In this document: positions 1 through 11,878 of the stretch, piece by piece
Position numbering within the stretch: position 1 is the stretch's first letter
How the letters are laid out: each line of letters starts with the position of its first letter
NCBI GenBank assembly: GCA_016081115.2
Contig: CM071935.1
Location: 27,948,075-28,012,074 of the forward strand
Reading direction: 5' to 3'
Length of the DNA stretch: 64,000 bases
DNA from: Rehmannia glutinosa
Lineage: Eukaryota; Streptophyta; Magnoliopsida; Lamiales; Orobanchaceae
The notes under the pieces: model-generated
What the model was told of the DNA's origin: nothing
Database searches by the model: none
Seen by the model: the letters and a program-made list of their open reading frames with translations, nothing else
Position numbers and translations under genes: made by a program

Positions 1-3000
1 GCGTGTATTGTCTTTGGGGTCTTCTTCTTTCCAAATGAGTGACCGGCGGAGTGACCAAAGAGTGATCGCTGGTAGTCTCGCTGTCGCCTTCTTCACATAA
101 CGTGAGACCCTTTTCCCAAAGACAAGTCCCAAGCTTGAGCCATAGACATATTTGCAAAGTATCCTTCGAGATGCGGCGTTTTAAATTCATCAACGATCGT
201 GGCTCGTCCCGACATCCGAGATGGCATAAGTGTCCCCGCTCTTTGGAATGCCTCCATGTTCTTTCAAGATGTTCATAACTCGGGCATCCATTCTTCCTTC
301 CACTTCCTTCATCCCTGCTTCAATTGTTTTTCTCTTTTCACCATAGATATAGCAGAGTGTTGGAGTGGCGAGTCACAGGAGTTTGCTAATAATGTCACCG
401 TGACAAGACCTTGTTGGGGGTTTGTGCAATCATCAAGGTCACATCCGTCGATCCTTCCCCCTCAACAAGCTTTCCTTTCTTTTGTTTCAACACTTCCTCA
501 CCGGTGACTTTCCCTTCGCAGTGCTCCCTCCTTCTCAACTTCGGATCCCTCCTCAAGGCTTTTTAGGTATTCCTCTTCCCCCTTTTTGGCATCATCAAAG
601 GAGAGAGGAACGCTGAAACAGACTTGCAAGGAAGTCGAGCCTCGATGATAGTTGAGTTTTGTCTCGAGTCTGCTGCGAGTATGCGATCTGAAATCGGATC
701 GAGTAGCGTTGGACTCTGCTGAGATTAGCTTCATTTCAGCCATGAGAAGGCTGAATTTTCTGTCCATATTTGCTTCCAGACGCTCAAGATCACTCTTATT
801 TTGCTCACGCAGCGACCTTATCTCGGCGGTGAGCTTCATGCATGTGCTCAATGTGTTCTCTCAACTTCGTTTTTGCATCGGCATTCTCGACTCTCCATAC
901 CGCGACTTGTTGAACAATGTCCTGAGTATCTAACTTGTTCCACACGCATTGTTTCTTCTTTGTTGCCACCATTCCCCGATCCTCACCGTGATGTCTCTCA
1001 AGTCGCCAGTAAGATTTGCATCTTTGTTGTCCGATCGCATGTCCATAGAGGCCTGGTGCCTCTCCATTCGTTCAATCTCAAGCAAATAATGCCTTGAACA
1101 CTTCGCGAACTTCACCGATTCTTCCGTTGCATCCGATGGCCACGCAGCGTCAAAAAGTCATAGTCACCGAACGATGGTACCGACGAAATGACAGGAGTCG
1201 GGTCTATGGTAGCGTGCGCGTTCGTTCTCGACTCTTCATGGAGGTCGGGTACCTCCGGGAAAAAGGAAAATATTCTATAAAGGATTCATCACCGCCAACC
1301 GGGATTTGTTCAATGATGAGCGTGCGCGGGAAGTTCCTTTTGAGTCGAACTGCGCTGCAGCCTTGGGGAACTGCGTGATGGACTCTGTTTTGGTTGGGGT
1401 CTGTTTGTGAAGTGGACCCGACTTGCGAGCCTCACTGTCTCCTCAACAGCCGTTGGTCTCGTTGGTTTCTCCAATTGAGTGGACTGGTCCTCGGCCTTAT
1501 CGAAGCGTCATCGGACGATGATGAGATTTCCATTGGTAGCGCATCATCAAAATTAAAGGTTTGACGAGTAGTCTTGAGATCAAACTTGCTCGTCTTTGGG
1601 AACATCAAGAATGGTGAGTCTTTTGGATCTCACACGGGGATGACTCGGCTTTTCTTCGCCCTTTCCGATCCCGAAAAAAGTTACATCAGGATTATCTTGG
1701 GAATCATGAAGCGCGCTTATCTCCTTCTCGGATGGATCAATGATAGCGGAGTGATGTTCTCTACTTGACTTTTTTACCCCCGGAAGTCTCAACCTCCCGT
1801 GGCCTTCATTTCCTCCTACGGTCTCAACTGCAGTGAGGCCTTGACCTCCCTTTCGACAAAGGTGTCACTGTCTTAGGGTCTTCTCGTGGTGGCATCCATT
1901 TGAGTCTCAACCCCATGGATTGCACTTTCATCGCCTGCAGTGTTAACTCCCGTGGTCATTCCTTCCTCGTGCCTCGACGCATCGCCAGGCGTCATTAGCC
2001 TTCGTAGTAGCTTGACACCTCACCGAGACAGTCTCAATCTGCCTCGAGCTTCGTTGATGGCAACTTGTTGTTCATTTGGTGGTTGTACTTTCTCCACTTC
2101 GCCTCCTTGATTCGTTGTGGAGTCATCTGCAGATTCTCCGACCTTGCTGATGGAGAGGGAGTTTCCCCCTCACCGTGGCGCACCACCGAGTGACTTGGAA
2201 TGGGGTCACTCGTCTCCAAACTCCCGGTTGTTTCTATTGAGTGTTCAGCCGTTGGGGCGGGTGGTAAGACACCTTCAATAGGGGTTGGCTCGACCGGGGT
2301 CCCCACTATCCCGGTTTCAATGCCGCCCTTATTGCCTTCTTCCGAGTGAGTCGGGAAGTGGTGGCAAAGCAACAACAAAGATGGCGATTTGTCAACCACT
2401 CCCATTGGATCAATTTCACCGTGTGTTCGAGGACTCTCCTGGTCCCTCCATCAATCTTTGCTCATGAAGGATTACGATTCGTGCAATGCTTGCTGCATTT
2501 GCAACTCTTCCGTGGCTGCAGCAGAGTTCGGATCCTCATCACTATCGAGATAAGACATCAAGGAGAGGGTGTGTGTGTTCGTGGTGCCGAGATAGGGCGG
2601 ATCTTTGGCCTTCTCACGTGCCTCGCCTTCCTCTCGCTTGTCTTTCCTTCTCCTTGTCCTTAAGGATCTGCGCAGGATATCCGTGCGCTTGTCTTCATCC
2701 GTGTTGGGATCACGGTGGTTAGTCCAAGGAAGTTTAACAGTTCCTCTTCTTCTTCTATAAACTCGGGCCATTGAACTGTTCCTTGATTTACTTAATTTCC
2801 ATTTCCTCCACTCACGCAGACGATTTTGGATGTCCGGGTAAGGTGGGGATAGGATCATCACATCACTATCACTCTATCGGCTTCGTCTTGTGTCTCACCG
2901 CGCGGACTACATCTATTTCTTGATTGGCCTCTGCGATCGCCTTCAAAGACTTGGTTGTTTCATCAATTACATCCGGAGACTCTACTTCTCCAGCCAGCCT

Positions 3001-4405
3001 CCGTGATCTGCTCCACCGAGTGGTCGACTCGGCCGGTTTCTCAAGCTTGGAGTGCTTGATGATTCTTTTTCGTCTCCTAGTTTGTACCAGAGGGATTTCT
3101 GGTTCGAGACGGTTTCTTTTGAGTCTTGGGCGGCGGGGGCGTGCTAGTGTTTTTCTTACGAGGAGCCGCCGTCTTGGCTTATCGTTCTCCTTTTGACGAT
3201 CGGAGAAGGTATTTGAGAGTCCTTCTCGACACTAACTTCTTTGAGGGCGGGAGACACGGCTGCCGGGGGCGGTGACTCGCGGCTGCGGGCGGGAGCGGTT
3301 TGACTTTCTTTCTTTGCAGGGGCAGCGTGATCTTTCTTAGCAGTGCGGGCGCTTTCTTCTTTGTGGAGAGGAAACATTGTATCTTCAGAGGTCACCGATT
3401 CCCCTCACTTGTGTCGCCTCTCTTGGCATAGGCTCTCTTACTCTCAGTGCGCCGAGAGGTTTGATCTCGAACATCCTCTTGTTAACATGGAACGCCTTTC
3501 CATGTCTAAGAGGACTCCTTTCACCTCCATCATCCGGCCAATCACCGGGGCCATATCCTAGGATCCTCCAAATGTGCCATCTTCCTTGAAGGATTTGTTC
3601 CCTACATTTTGGCATAGTCTGCTTTGTAGACAAACTCAAATTGATTTATTTTCCTTTCTTCAATGATCACATTACGATCAACTTTGCTTTTGTGATTTGG
3701 TCAAAGTCGCAAAATTTGATGTCAATACATTTGGCAACTATGTCCAACACTTGTGATAGTCCTCCTTCAAGACCTCTTATTTCTTATTTGTCAAACTAAA
3801 CTATTTTATCAAAGATAGTCGGGCTTGGCTATTTCCTTCCAAGCGGCAGATCAAGTTTACATCGGCCGTTAATTTCGATGCTCCTTCCGTTGGTAATGAG
3901 CGGTGTTGTTCACCAAATCCTTGGCAGAGATGGTGAACTCCTTTCCGTGAACAGATAACTTTATTCCTTCATCGTGAATCTCAGCGTTAACATAGAATTG
4001 TGCGACCTCCTCCACATAGGTCATCGAAAATTCCATCGCTTAAATGATTTCACCCGTTTTGGAGTTTTTCACTATTTTCTTTATGAGGGCGTCATTGGAC
4101 CCTGTTTTACCATGCCCTCGAAATCCATGGTAGACCCGGTGTGGATTTGCTTTCCTAACTTGATAAAATCATAAGTTGGTGCCATTTTTCAGGATTTTAT
4201 CGAAGAAAACTTCGGGATTGATTTGAAGATAGATAGGGTTTTTGAGAGAATTTTTGCTTCTGAGAGAGAGAGAGAGATGAACAGTTTTGATAGTGTGTGA
4301 GAGAAACGAGCGAAAATGGTTTAAGTATGGTTTATGAAAGGACGTGCGGTGGTTTTGAAATGTGATCGAAATCAACGGCTTAGATTTTGCACGCCTATTT
4401 AGCAT
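1..4405 (-). pseudogene. Degenerate third-ORF (env-like / transposon-protein) region of element A
   Basis: This lies downstream of RNase H on the minus strand, where Sireviruses carry an extra env-like ORF. A fragment at about 3880-4060 reads VEEVAQFYVNAEIHDEGI, resembling the 'putative plant transposon protein' domain found in such ORFs. A fragment at 498-851 is charged and coiled-coil-like (EIRSLREQNKSDLERLEA) and recurs in copy A' at 50574-50981. Between them are Pro/Ser/Lys-rich pieces in changing frames. Stops and shifts prevent a single reading frame. The family assignment is by position and weak similarity, and no function is claimed. Confidence 0.5.
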
Positions 4406-4749
4406 TTAATGTCTCGTATTTAATGCGGCAAAGATTTATATCCAATCATAAGCTTGGTGTGCGCTTTATGTCTGTACACATCATCATTATCTTTGACGTC
4501 ATTCTTAAAAACATTCCCGCTTAGTAAAAACGATCGCGTTTTTGTCACTTTGCTCATAAGTGACTCAGGCTTATCCTTTAGCCGATTTAACTCCTCTTCT
4601 CACAGCTTCTCTTAGTGACTCAAATAACATGACTTAGTATAGTTTGTCTTTCCAATACAAATTGATGTACTTAGTGATTTGTGAGTTCAACTCTTTTCCT
4701 TTTTGTGTTCCATTTCTTTTCTTTGAGTCTTCTCAATGTTAACTCACTC

Positions 4750-7700
4750 AATTAACCCCAACTCATGCTTGAGTTCTTCAAATCTTGACTCACATAACGG
4801 TTTTGTGAAGATGTCACCAATTGTTTATCGGTTGAGATATATTCCACGATGATGTCCTTCTTTTCAACATGATCTCTTATGAAGTGATATCGACATCGAT
4901 ATGCTTTGTTCTTGAGTGCAACACAGATTTTGAGTGATTGCAATTGCACTTGTGTTATCACACATGATTAGAATCTCTTTTTCTTCAAGTTCATAGTCTC
5001 TCACTTCTTTGTCTCATCCATAGGACTTGGGCTGCATGTTTGCCCAGCCTATGTATTCTCGCTTGTTGTAGAGGTGGCAATTGAATTTTGCTTCTTGCTA
5101 AACCAGAAATCACTGTTTCCTAGCATTTGACATGTGCCCGAGGTGCTCTTCCTCACAACTCGCATCCAAAGATAGTCGAGTCCGAATAGCCAATTAGCTT
5201 GAATCCACCTTCCTTTGGATACCATAAGCCAACTTCTTGGCTTCCTTTCAAGTATCTCGGTATTCTCTTAGTCATTTGTCATATGGCTCTCTTTTGGAGC
5301 AGATTAAAATCTTGCACATACACCTACAAAGAAAGGTGATGTCCGGCACGCTTCTTTGTAAGATAGAGCAATGATCCAATAAGTGCTCAGATCTTGTTTG
5401 ATCTACTGTGCTTGCCATCCGCATCCATGTCCATTTTGATGATGTATTCATTGGTATTTTCACGAAGACTTCTCCTCCATACCAAATTTCTTCATTAAGT
5501 CTCTGGTGTATTTTGTTTGACTTATAAACGTTCCATCCTTCATTGTTTCACTTGGAGTCCAAGGAAGAATGTCGACTCTCCCATCATGCTCATTTCAAAT
5601 TTACTTTGCATGAGGTTTGAAAATTTTTCACACAACTCTTTGTTTGTGGATCCAAAAATGATGTCATCCACATATATTTGAACAAGCAAGATACTCTTTT
5701 TGTCTTGAATTAAAAAGTGTTCTATCTACTTTTCCTTTTGTGAATCCATTTTCGATTAGGAATTGTGACAAAGTATCATACCATGCTCTCGGGTGCCTGT
5801 TTCAATCCATACAGGGCTTTCTTGAGTTTGTATACCTTATCTCCAAGAGTCTTCTGCTCAAATCCTGGAGGTTGTTCAACATACACTTCTTCTTCCAATA
5901 AACCATTTAGGAATGCACTTTTTACATCCATTTGATATACAATGAAATTCGTTGTGAGCTGCATAGGCAAGAAACATCCTTATAGCTTCCAATCTTGCTA
6001 CAGGAGCAAATGTTTCATCAAAATCTATTCCTTCTTCTTGGCAATATCCTTTGGCTACTAGTCTTGCTTTGTTTCTTACCACAGAACCTTCCTCGTTCAT
6101 CTTGTTTCTGAACACCCATTTAGTACCAATAACATTTTGATGTGTGGGTCTTTGAACTAATTCCCATACTTTATTTCTTTCAAACTGATTCAGCTCTTCT
6201 TGCATAGAGAATCCAATGTGTGTCGTCCAATGCTTGTAACACATCTTTGGGCTCTATTTGCGAGATAAAGCATGTGAACATAGCTTCTTGTTGAGTTCGA
6301 TCTTGTTTTGACACCTTCTCTTATATCTCCAATGACAAGTTCTCGTGGATGGTCTCTCGGCCATCTTACATCAAAGTTGAAGTAAATTAGCTGGTTCGAT
6401 TGTCTAGCAGCAATGTGTTTGTTGTGATCACTCTCTCGTAATCACTTAGCCGCAAATTTTCCAAATGTTTTTGAGATTCACTATCTCATCTTCATCCGAG
6501 TTAATAGTTCCAAAACTTCAGCGTAGGGGACTCTTCGTATGGTTGGATGATTCACTTATCACCGACTCTTCAATGTCTTCTCTATTTACATTTGGCTCAT
6601 CGAATACCACATGAATGGATTCTTCGCAACCATAGTCCTTTTGTTGAGTACTCTGTAGGCTTTGCTTTCAAATTGCGTATCCCAAGAAGATACCTTCATC
6701 GCCTTTAGCATCGAAAGCCTTTAGATTGTCCTTGCCATTGTTGTGGATGAAGCATTTGCATCCAAATATTCTAAAATATGCAACATTTGGTTTTCTTCCA
6801 CCAAATCTCATAGGGAGTCTTTGTCGACCTATCTCTTTTATCATACATCTGTTTTGAGTGTAGCAAGTGTGTTGATTGCTTGACCAAAATCTTTTTGGTA
6901 ATCTGCTTGACTAACATGGTCCTTGCCGCTTCTTTGAGAGTTCTTCCTTCTTTCTCGCAACTCCATTCTCGTTGTGGAGTCCTTGCTCGCGATAGTTCAT
7001 GACCAATACCATTTTCAATACAATCGAAGTTATTATTCCATTGACAAACTCGGTTCCTCTGTCGATCTTATTTTGATAATGGTTTGGCTCTTCTCATTTT
7101 GGATCCTCTTCATCGATTGTGGTAGTTTTACGTAGAGTTTCTTTCTTCTTGCACATGAATATTGTCCATGTATATCTTGAGTAGTCATCTACTACCACCA
7201 AGGTGTATTTCTTTCCACTTATCTTTGGCCGGTTCCACTTGGGCCAAATAGATCCATATGTAGCAGGATCTGCAATACTCTTGTTGAAGATGGACATGTC
7301 TTTTCTTTGAATGAAGATTTGATTTGTTTTCCTTTCGACATGCATCACATATACTCTCCTTCTTGTATCTTTGAGTCCGGAAGTCCTTCCACAAGATTAC
7401 TTCGCAAGCTTGTTAATCGTTTTGAAATTTAGGTGACTCGCTTTTTGTGCCACGGCAACTTGATTCAAATTGTGCTCTTTGCTAATAGACAAGTGTTGTG
7501 TGTAGCGGTTGACCAATCTACTACATACATGTTCTTTTGTCCGCATCCTTGCAACACAACTTCATTCGTTTCAAAGATCCTTGATTTGGCATATACCCAT
7601 GTTAAATCCAACATTATAACCCTTGTCACGAGTTGGTGATGCTTAACAAGTTGAAGTTGATTCCTTCAACATATGCAACATCCGAGATTTCTAATCCGTT

Positions 7701-7883
7701 CCTTTTGATAGATCCAATGCCTCTTATTTCACCTGGAGCTTCATTTCCACCAAATATGATTTTTGCTCCTTTAACTTCCTTGAATTTTGACAGATTTTTC
7801 TTGTTTCTGTCATATGTCCGGAATGTACCGCTATCCATGTACCAGGTTCCTTGGCACTCACTGCTCCTTGAACCTGCAATCAA
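4750..7883 (-). pseudogene. Broken copia pol (protease, integrase, reverse transcriptase, RNase H)
   Basis: Domains occur in copia order on the minus strand. Protease remnant at 7626-7883 has WYMDSG. Integrase core remnant at 7094-7394 has YTLVVVDDYSRYTW. The RT start at 5876-6244 has NVIGTKWVFRNKM and EEGIDFDETFAPVARLEAI. RT continues at 5776-5970 with MDVKSAFLNG and KALYGLKQAP. A YVDDIIF motif is encoded near 5660-5690. RNase H tail is at about 4780-5090. Protease-integrase-RT-RNase H order is diagnostic of Ty1/copia rather than gypsy. The pieces lie in different frames with internal stops, so no functional polyprotein can be made. Confidence 0.85.
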
Positions 7884-8304
7884 GGAAATTAAGTTTTAGG
7901 TACCCATATTTGTCCGGTCTGAGGGTTAGAGTTGTAAGATGATCCAACCAACTTATAGCCAAATGATTTGACTCTAAGGGGTTGCCATCTATCGATGCCA
8001 TAATCATAATTAATCTTGGCAAATTGCTTGGGGATTTTAGGTTCATACAAATTGTCTCTTTTGTCTGTATGCTGTGTATATGTTTTAGCAATCGCCTTCT
8101 TTGGGTAATTGTGGTGTCTCTGAGTGTATTGCTAGGTGCATATTTGTCTTTGATGAAAGCTCTTATACTTTTGGAATGGCCTTTCTTGAGTTCTAGGCCT
8201 TTGCCATTTGGGCTTATATTCCATAAGTCTATCTTTGATAGTTTTCATTATTCCAATCGGCTTGGCTTGGATATTTTCTACCATTCCCATCATATGTATT
8301 TCTT

Positions 8305-10207
8305 TTATAGATTTTCTGGGTTTTTGGTAGCTCGATTCTTCTTTACGAGTTTTTCTATTTGGAGTTTCTTTGAGAACTCTACCGAATCTCTTCTCTCCGT
8401 CCTTTCAAATAAGACTCGATCGGGTTTTTTTCCTTTTCCTTTATAACCAAGGCCGCTTTGCTTGTAATTGTGCTTTGGAGTGAATGTGTGTGTAACATTT
8501 AGAATTTTGGATTTTTTTGACTCTTCATTGCTTGAAGATCCTTTTTCAAAATCACTTTTGGAGTTTGACATAGCACGAGGAATTAAATCCTAAGCTTTGT
8601 CTTGTCTCCACATTCTCTTTGACTCATAATAAGATCATCCAATGATTTAGATGCCTTAGTGAATGAGGCAATAACATTTTTGAGGTCATTCTCCCTCTTC
8701 TCTATGGCAAATTTCTGCTATTAACTTAGCATTTTCACCTTTTAAACTATCATTCTCATCAGCTATTTGACTTAGAGTACTCGGCTCCTTAGTCGGCTTT
8801 GAGTTTTGGCTCTTGAGTAGGTTGTTTTCCTCATTCAATAGTGTGTGTGAGGATTTAATGTGTTCAAAATCTTTCATCATTTTGCCTAATGAATCATAAA
8901 GATCGAGTGGGTGATGAAGTGTGTGTGTCACGATCACTATCACTAGAGTCGAGTTTGATGAGTTAGAGTGTACCTCATCTTCTTGGTCGAGTTGATCCTG
9001 TTCCTTGGCCATTAAAACGGATCGGGCTTCTTCTTCAGGGTCACTTGAGTAGTCGGCTTCATCGCTCTCTCAATCACTGTCTCTCTTGACTTAGTTTGTC
9101 TCGGCATCTCTGCAGCCATCATTGCCTTTTTCTTTTCTTGTCTTCTTTCTCTCAAGACCTTTCTTTCTTCTTCATTCATGTATTTGTTGACTACGGGATA
9201 TGGGCGATTAATGGCATAGTGACCTGGTTGTCTACAGCCCCAACATAGATATTCAACCTTTTGATCGACTCTTTCCATTCTTGGATTGTCGCCCTTTGAT
9301 ATTCAGCCTTTTGATAACTGTTCTCTTGGTTGGCCTATCTTCCTTTGACTTGGAGGAGCCGAGTGTCTTCGGAAGATTCACCCTTTCCTCTCTTGTAGTT
9401 CTTATTGAAGAACTTGTTGAACCTTTTAACCATCGGGCTATTTCTTCCGGATCAATGACTTCTTTGACCTCGGCTCTTTCCCATCTTTAACAATTAGAGC
9501 AAATTGTTTTGGGTACGATTGTCTCTTCCTGGTCTTTTCTTCTCGGCCAAACTCGTAGGCTTTGAGATCCGAGAATAATTCATGATTGGATGTCTTTGAT
9601 AGGTCCATGGAATGTCTCAGTGCCATGACCTTCATTTCCCATTCACCGGAAGACTTTTTAGGATCTTCATACATATTTCCTTCTATGTATATTCCTTTCC
9701 AAGTGCGAGATAGCTCATTGGTGATTTACGTGAATCGAGCATCCAGTTGATCCAGGTTTTCTCCTGAGATCATTTTGAAGTTCTCAAATTTCGTACGACC
9801 ACCGATAATTTGTTTTCTTTGATTTGCTCGAGCCTTCACAAATCAATGTTAGCTTGTCCCATTTCTTTAGCCGTTTTGCATGATTTGACTTTATTGAACA
9901 TGGCTTTGTCCAAGGTTTTGTAAAGGATGTCCTTGGCTACATTGTCTAGGTTGTATCTTTTTCTGTCATCATTTGTCCATTCGATTCTTGGTTTTTCAAC
10001 CATGACCGGTCCGGGAGCAACATCCTCTTCTCCTTCAAATTGCAGCTCTTCTCACATTGTGTTCACCTTTAAGATTTGCGTGGCCCATCTTCTATCACTA
10101 TCCACATCTCATCATGTAATCTTTGATAGATGAGCACGCATACGAATTTTCCAATCATCAAATTCTTCAATTGTGAACATAGGAATACGTGTCAAATTTG
10201 CTTCCAT
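8305..10207 (-). pseudogene. Broken copia gag of element A
   Basis: An ATG at 10205-10207, about 110 bp downstream of the primer site, opens a frame beginning MEANLTRIPMFTIEEFDDWK, typical of the copia gag N-terminus (UBN2 type), but it stops after about 30 codons. Further pieces follow: EWEMKVMALRHSMDLSKTSN at 9438-9674, and a zinc-knuckle-like CWGCRQPGHYAINRPY at 9012-9278 in which the last cysteine is replaced. Lys/Ser-rich linker sequence continues to 8305. Element C (30513-31178) carries the same gag with the matching WEMKVMALP segment. Confidence 0.75.
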
Positions 10208-10318
10208 GATAATAACTTTTAATGATAAAAAGAGTTTTGAAAGTTTAAGTGCTAAAGCAGGACTTTGAAAAGTTTGGAGATCTAGTTCAAGAACCGGTCG
10301 GAAGGCTCAATGAACCAA

Positions 10319-10331
10319 CCGCTCGATACCA
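10319..10331 (-). other. Primer binding site of element A (initiator tRNA-Met type)
   Basis: On the minus strand TGGTATCGAGCGG lies 2 bp inside the LTR end. The usual plant copia site is TGGTATCAGAGC, so this copy appears to have lost bases in the middle. Element C keeps the intact form at the same relative position. Confidence 0.75.
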
Positions 10332-10333
10332 CT

Positions 10334-11878
10334 TGTAGGTCCCAAGGGGTGTAAGTGTAAGGTTTAGAAGGGGGTTGAATAAACCTTACCAAATTTTCGA
10401 TTTAGTCCTTTTAAATATTCGAGTTGATACTACACAAAGTGTCCTTGGTGGACAAATGATTTAGATAATCAAGAGAGTTAGTCTCTCAACGACTCAACTC
10501 GAGTGATGGAATAACTCAAATTTAAGTCTAAATTAACTCAACTCGTGGTTTTTTTTCAAAGGAAGACTTAACACCCTTAAGTTTGATTAAGCAAGGATTT
10601 AGTGCTTGGTTTAGTACTTAGAAATTATCAAGTGGATAGCAAATTTATCAAAGATTTAAACAATTAAGATGCAGAATTAAAATCTTTGAAATGTAAATGA
10701 CACAATAAAATTTTTATAGAGGTTCAAGATGGGGTAATTCTTCTACTCCTCTCTTCTCCAACTCCCGGAGGAATCCACTAGGTATTGATCAAGATACAAA
10801 GTGGTAATATCCAGGATACAAGTCTTGATCACACAAATGACTTGATCCTTTGGGACTCGATCCGAGACGCCTTGATCACTCACCAAGCTCGTGCGACTCA
10901 ACTTCTTCACAGGGCAATTGCTTTGCTACTACACTCACTTGCTCAAGCTCTTTGGATTTGATCACGAAGCCCTCCAAAAGCTCAAGACTTGGTTCGACCA
11001 CGAACCTTCCTACAATCCTTCGTGGAGTGTAGACCCCTTAATTTTTCAAGATTTTTTCCTCTTCAACCGATTGAAGTTATCTTTCCTTCACAGGTGAGTG
11101 TTGGATGATGTTCTTCGTAGTGTAGGCTTGAGGATTGAGAATATTTCGATTTTCTAATAATTGCTTGAACGTTTTTGGTTCTCGTCCGTTCTTAGTTCCT
11201 TGATCTCTTTTTCTCAAATAAACTCCTCGGCCTTTTATATTGATCTTTCAAAAATTTGCCCGTTGAAGAGATAGGCTTATTTTTGAAAGTCACTTGCGTC
11301 GTTGGCTTGTCTTGTTGCGATCCTTGGAATTGTCATTTCCTCGTATGAATTGTTCTCCGACTTTTCGAGTTCGACACGGTGTAGTGCTTCCCATTGGTTA
11401 ATTCCTTTTGCACGCTTCTCGGGGTGAGCACTTCGAGAAAGGTAGTATGGAGATATTACTTGTTTAAGTAATTCTCTTGATTTACGTCAACGGATCTTTT
11501 TCATTATCTCGACTTGACCGCATTTCTTTGCTTTCCCCAGGTGACTTAGAGTCGACTTCCAATCATTGGATGACTCTTCCGTCACTTCAACTTGAGACTT
11601 GCTCTTCTTGAGTTGACTTGACGATACTCCACTCACCGCATCTCACCGCTTCTTCATAGAGTTCCCGTCTACTCTTCTTTGCCATACTCGGTTGTCTCGC
11701 AATGAGTCTTCCTTCTAGTTCTCCGGTTGTCTTCTTGCATGTTTGGGCGTAGCTGACTTAACTCAGCTTGATCAGCCCTATTTATTACAATGCATTTTAC
11801 AACAAGAATGGGGTGCCAACTTTCTATTCTAAGTTTTACATGACATTAATCAAAATCTAAACAATAAATTTACTAACA
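10334..11878 (-). repeat. 5' LTR of element A
   Basis: It starts TG and ends CA in window orientation (tgtaggtccc ... ctaaca). It is clearly homologous to the LTR at 47947-49518 over its full length and, inverted, to the LTR at 28957-30392. The right edge abuts non-repetitive AT-rich DNA beginning tagac at 11879, which should be one copy of the target duplication. The other copy is outside the window. Confidence 0.85.

Larger units (their letters stand above)
1..11878 (-). mobile_element. Sirevirus-like Ty1/copia retrotransposon A (3' end outside window)
   Basis: Reading on the minus strand, the order is 5' LTR (10334-11878), tRNA-Met primer site, broken gag, then protease, integrase, RT and RNase H remnants, followed by about 4.4 kb of extra coding-like sequence. 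Positions 1-1277 match 50133-51412 of copy A', whose internal region runs another 0.6 kb to its 3' LTR, so the missing 3' LTR of A should start about 0.6 kb left of this window. LTRs of about 1.55 kb, a long region after pol and, in A', a polypurine tract made of CATCATCAAAAAGGGGGAAAT fit the Sirevirus lineage. Many stops and frameshifts show it is dead. Confidence 0.85.
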
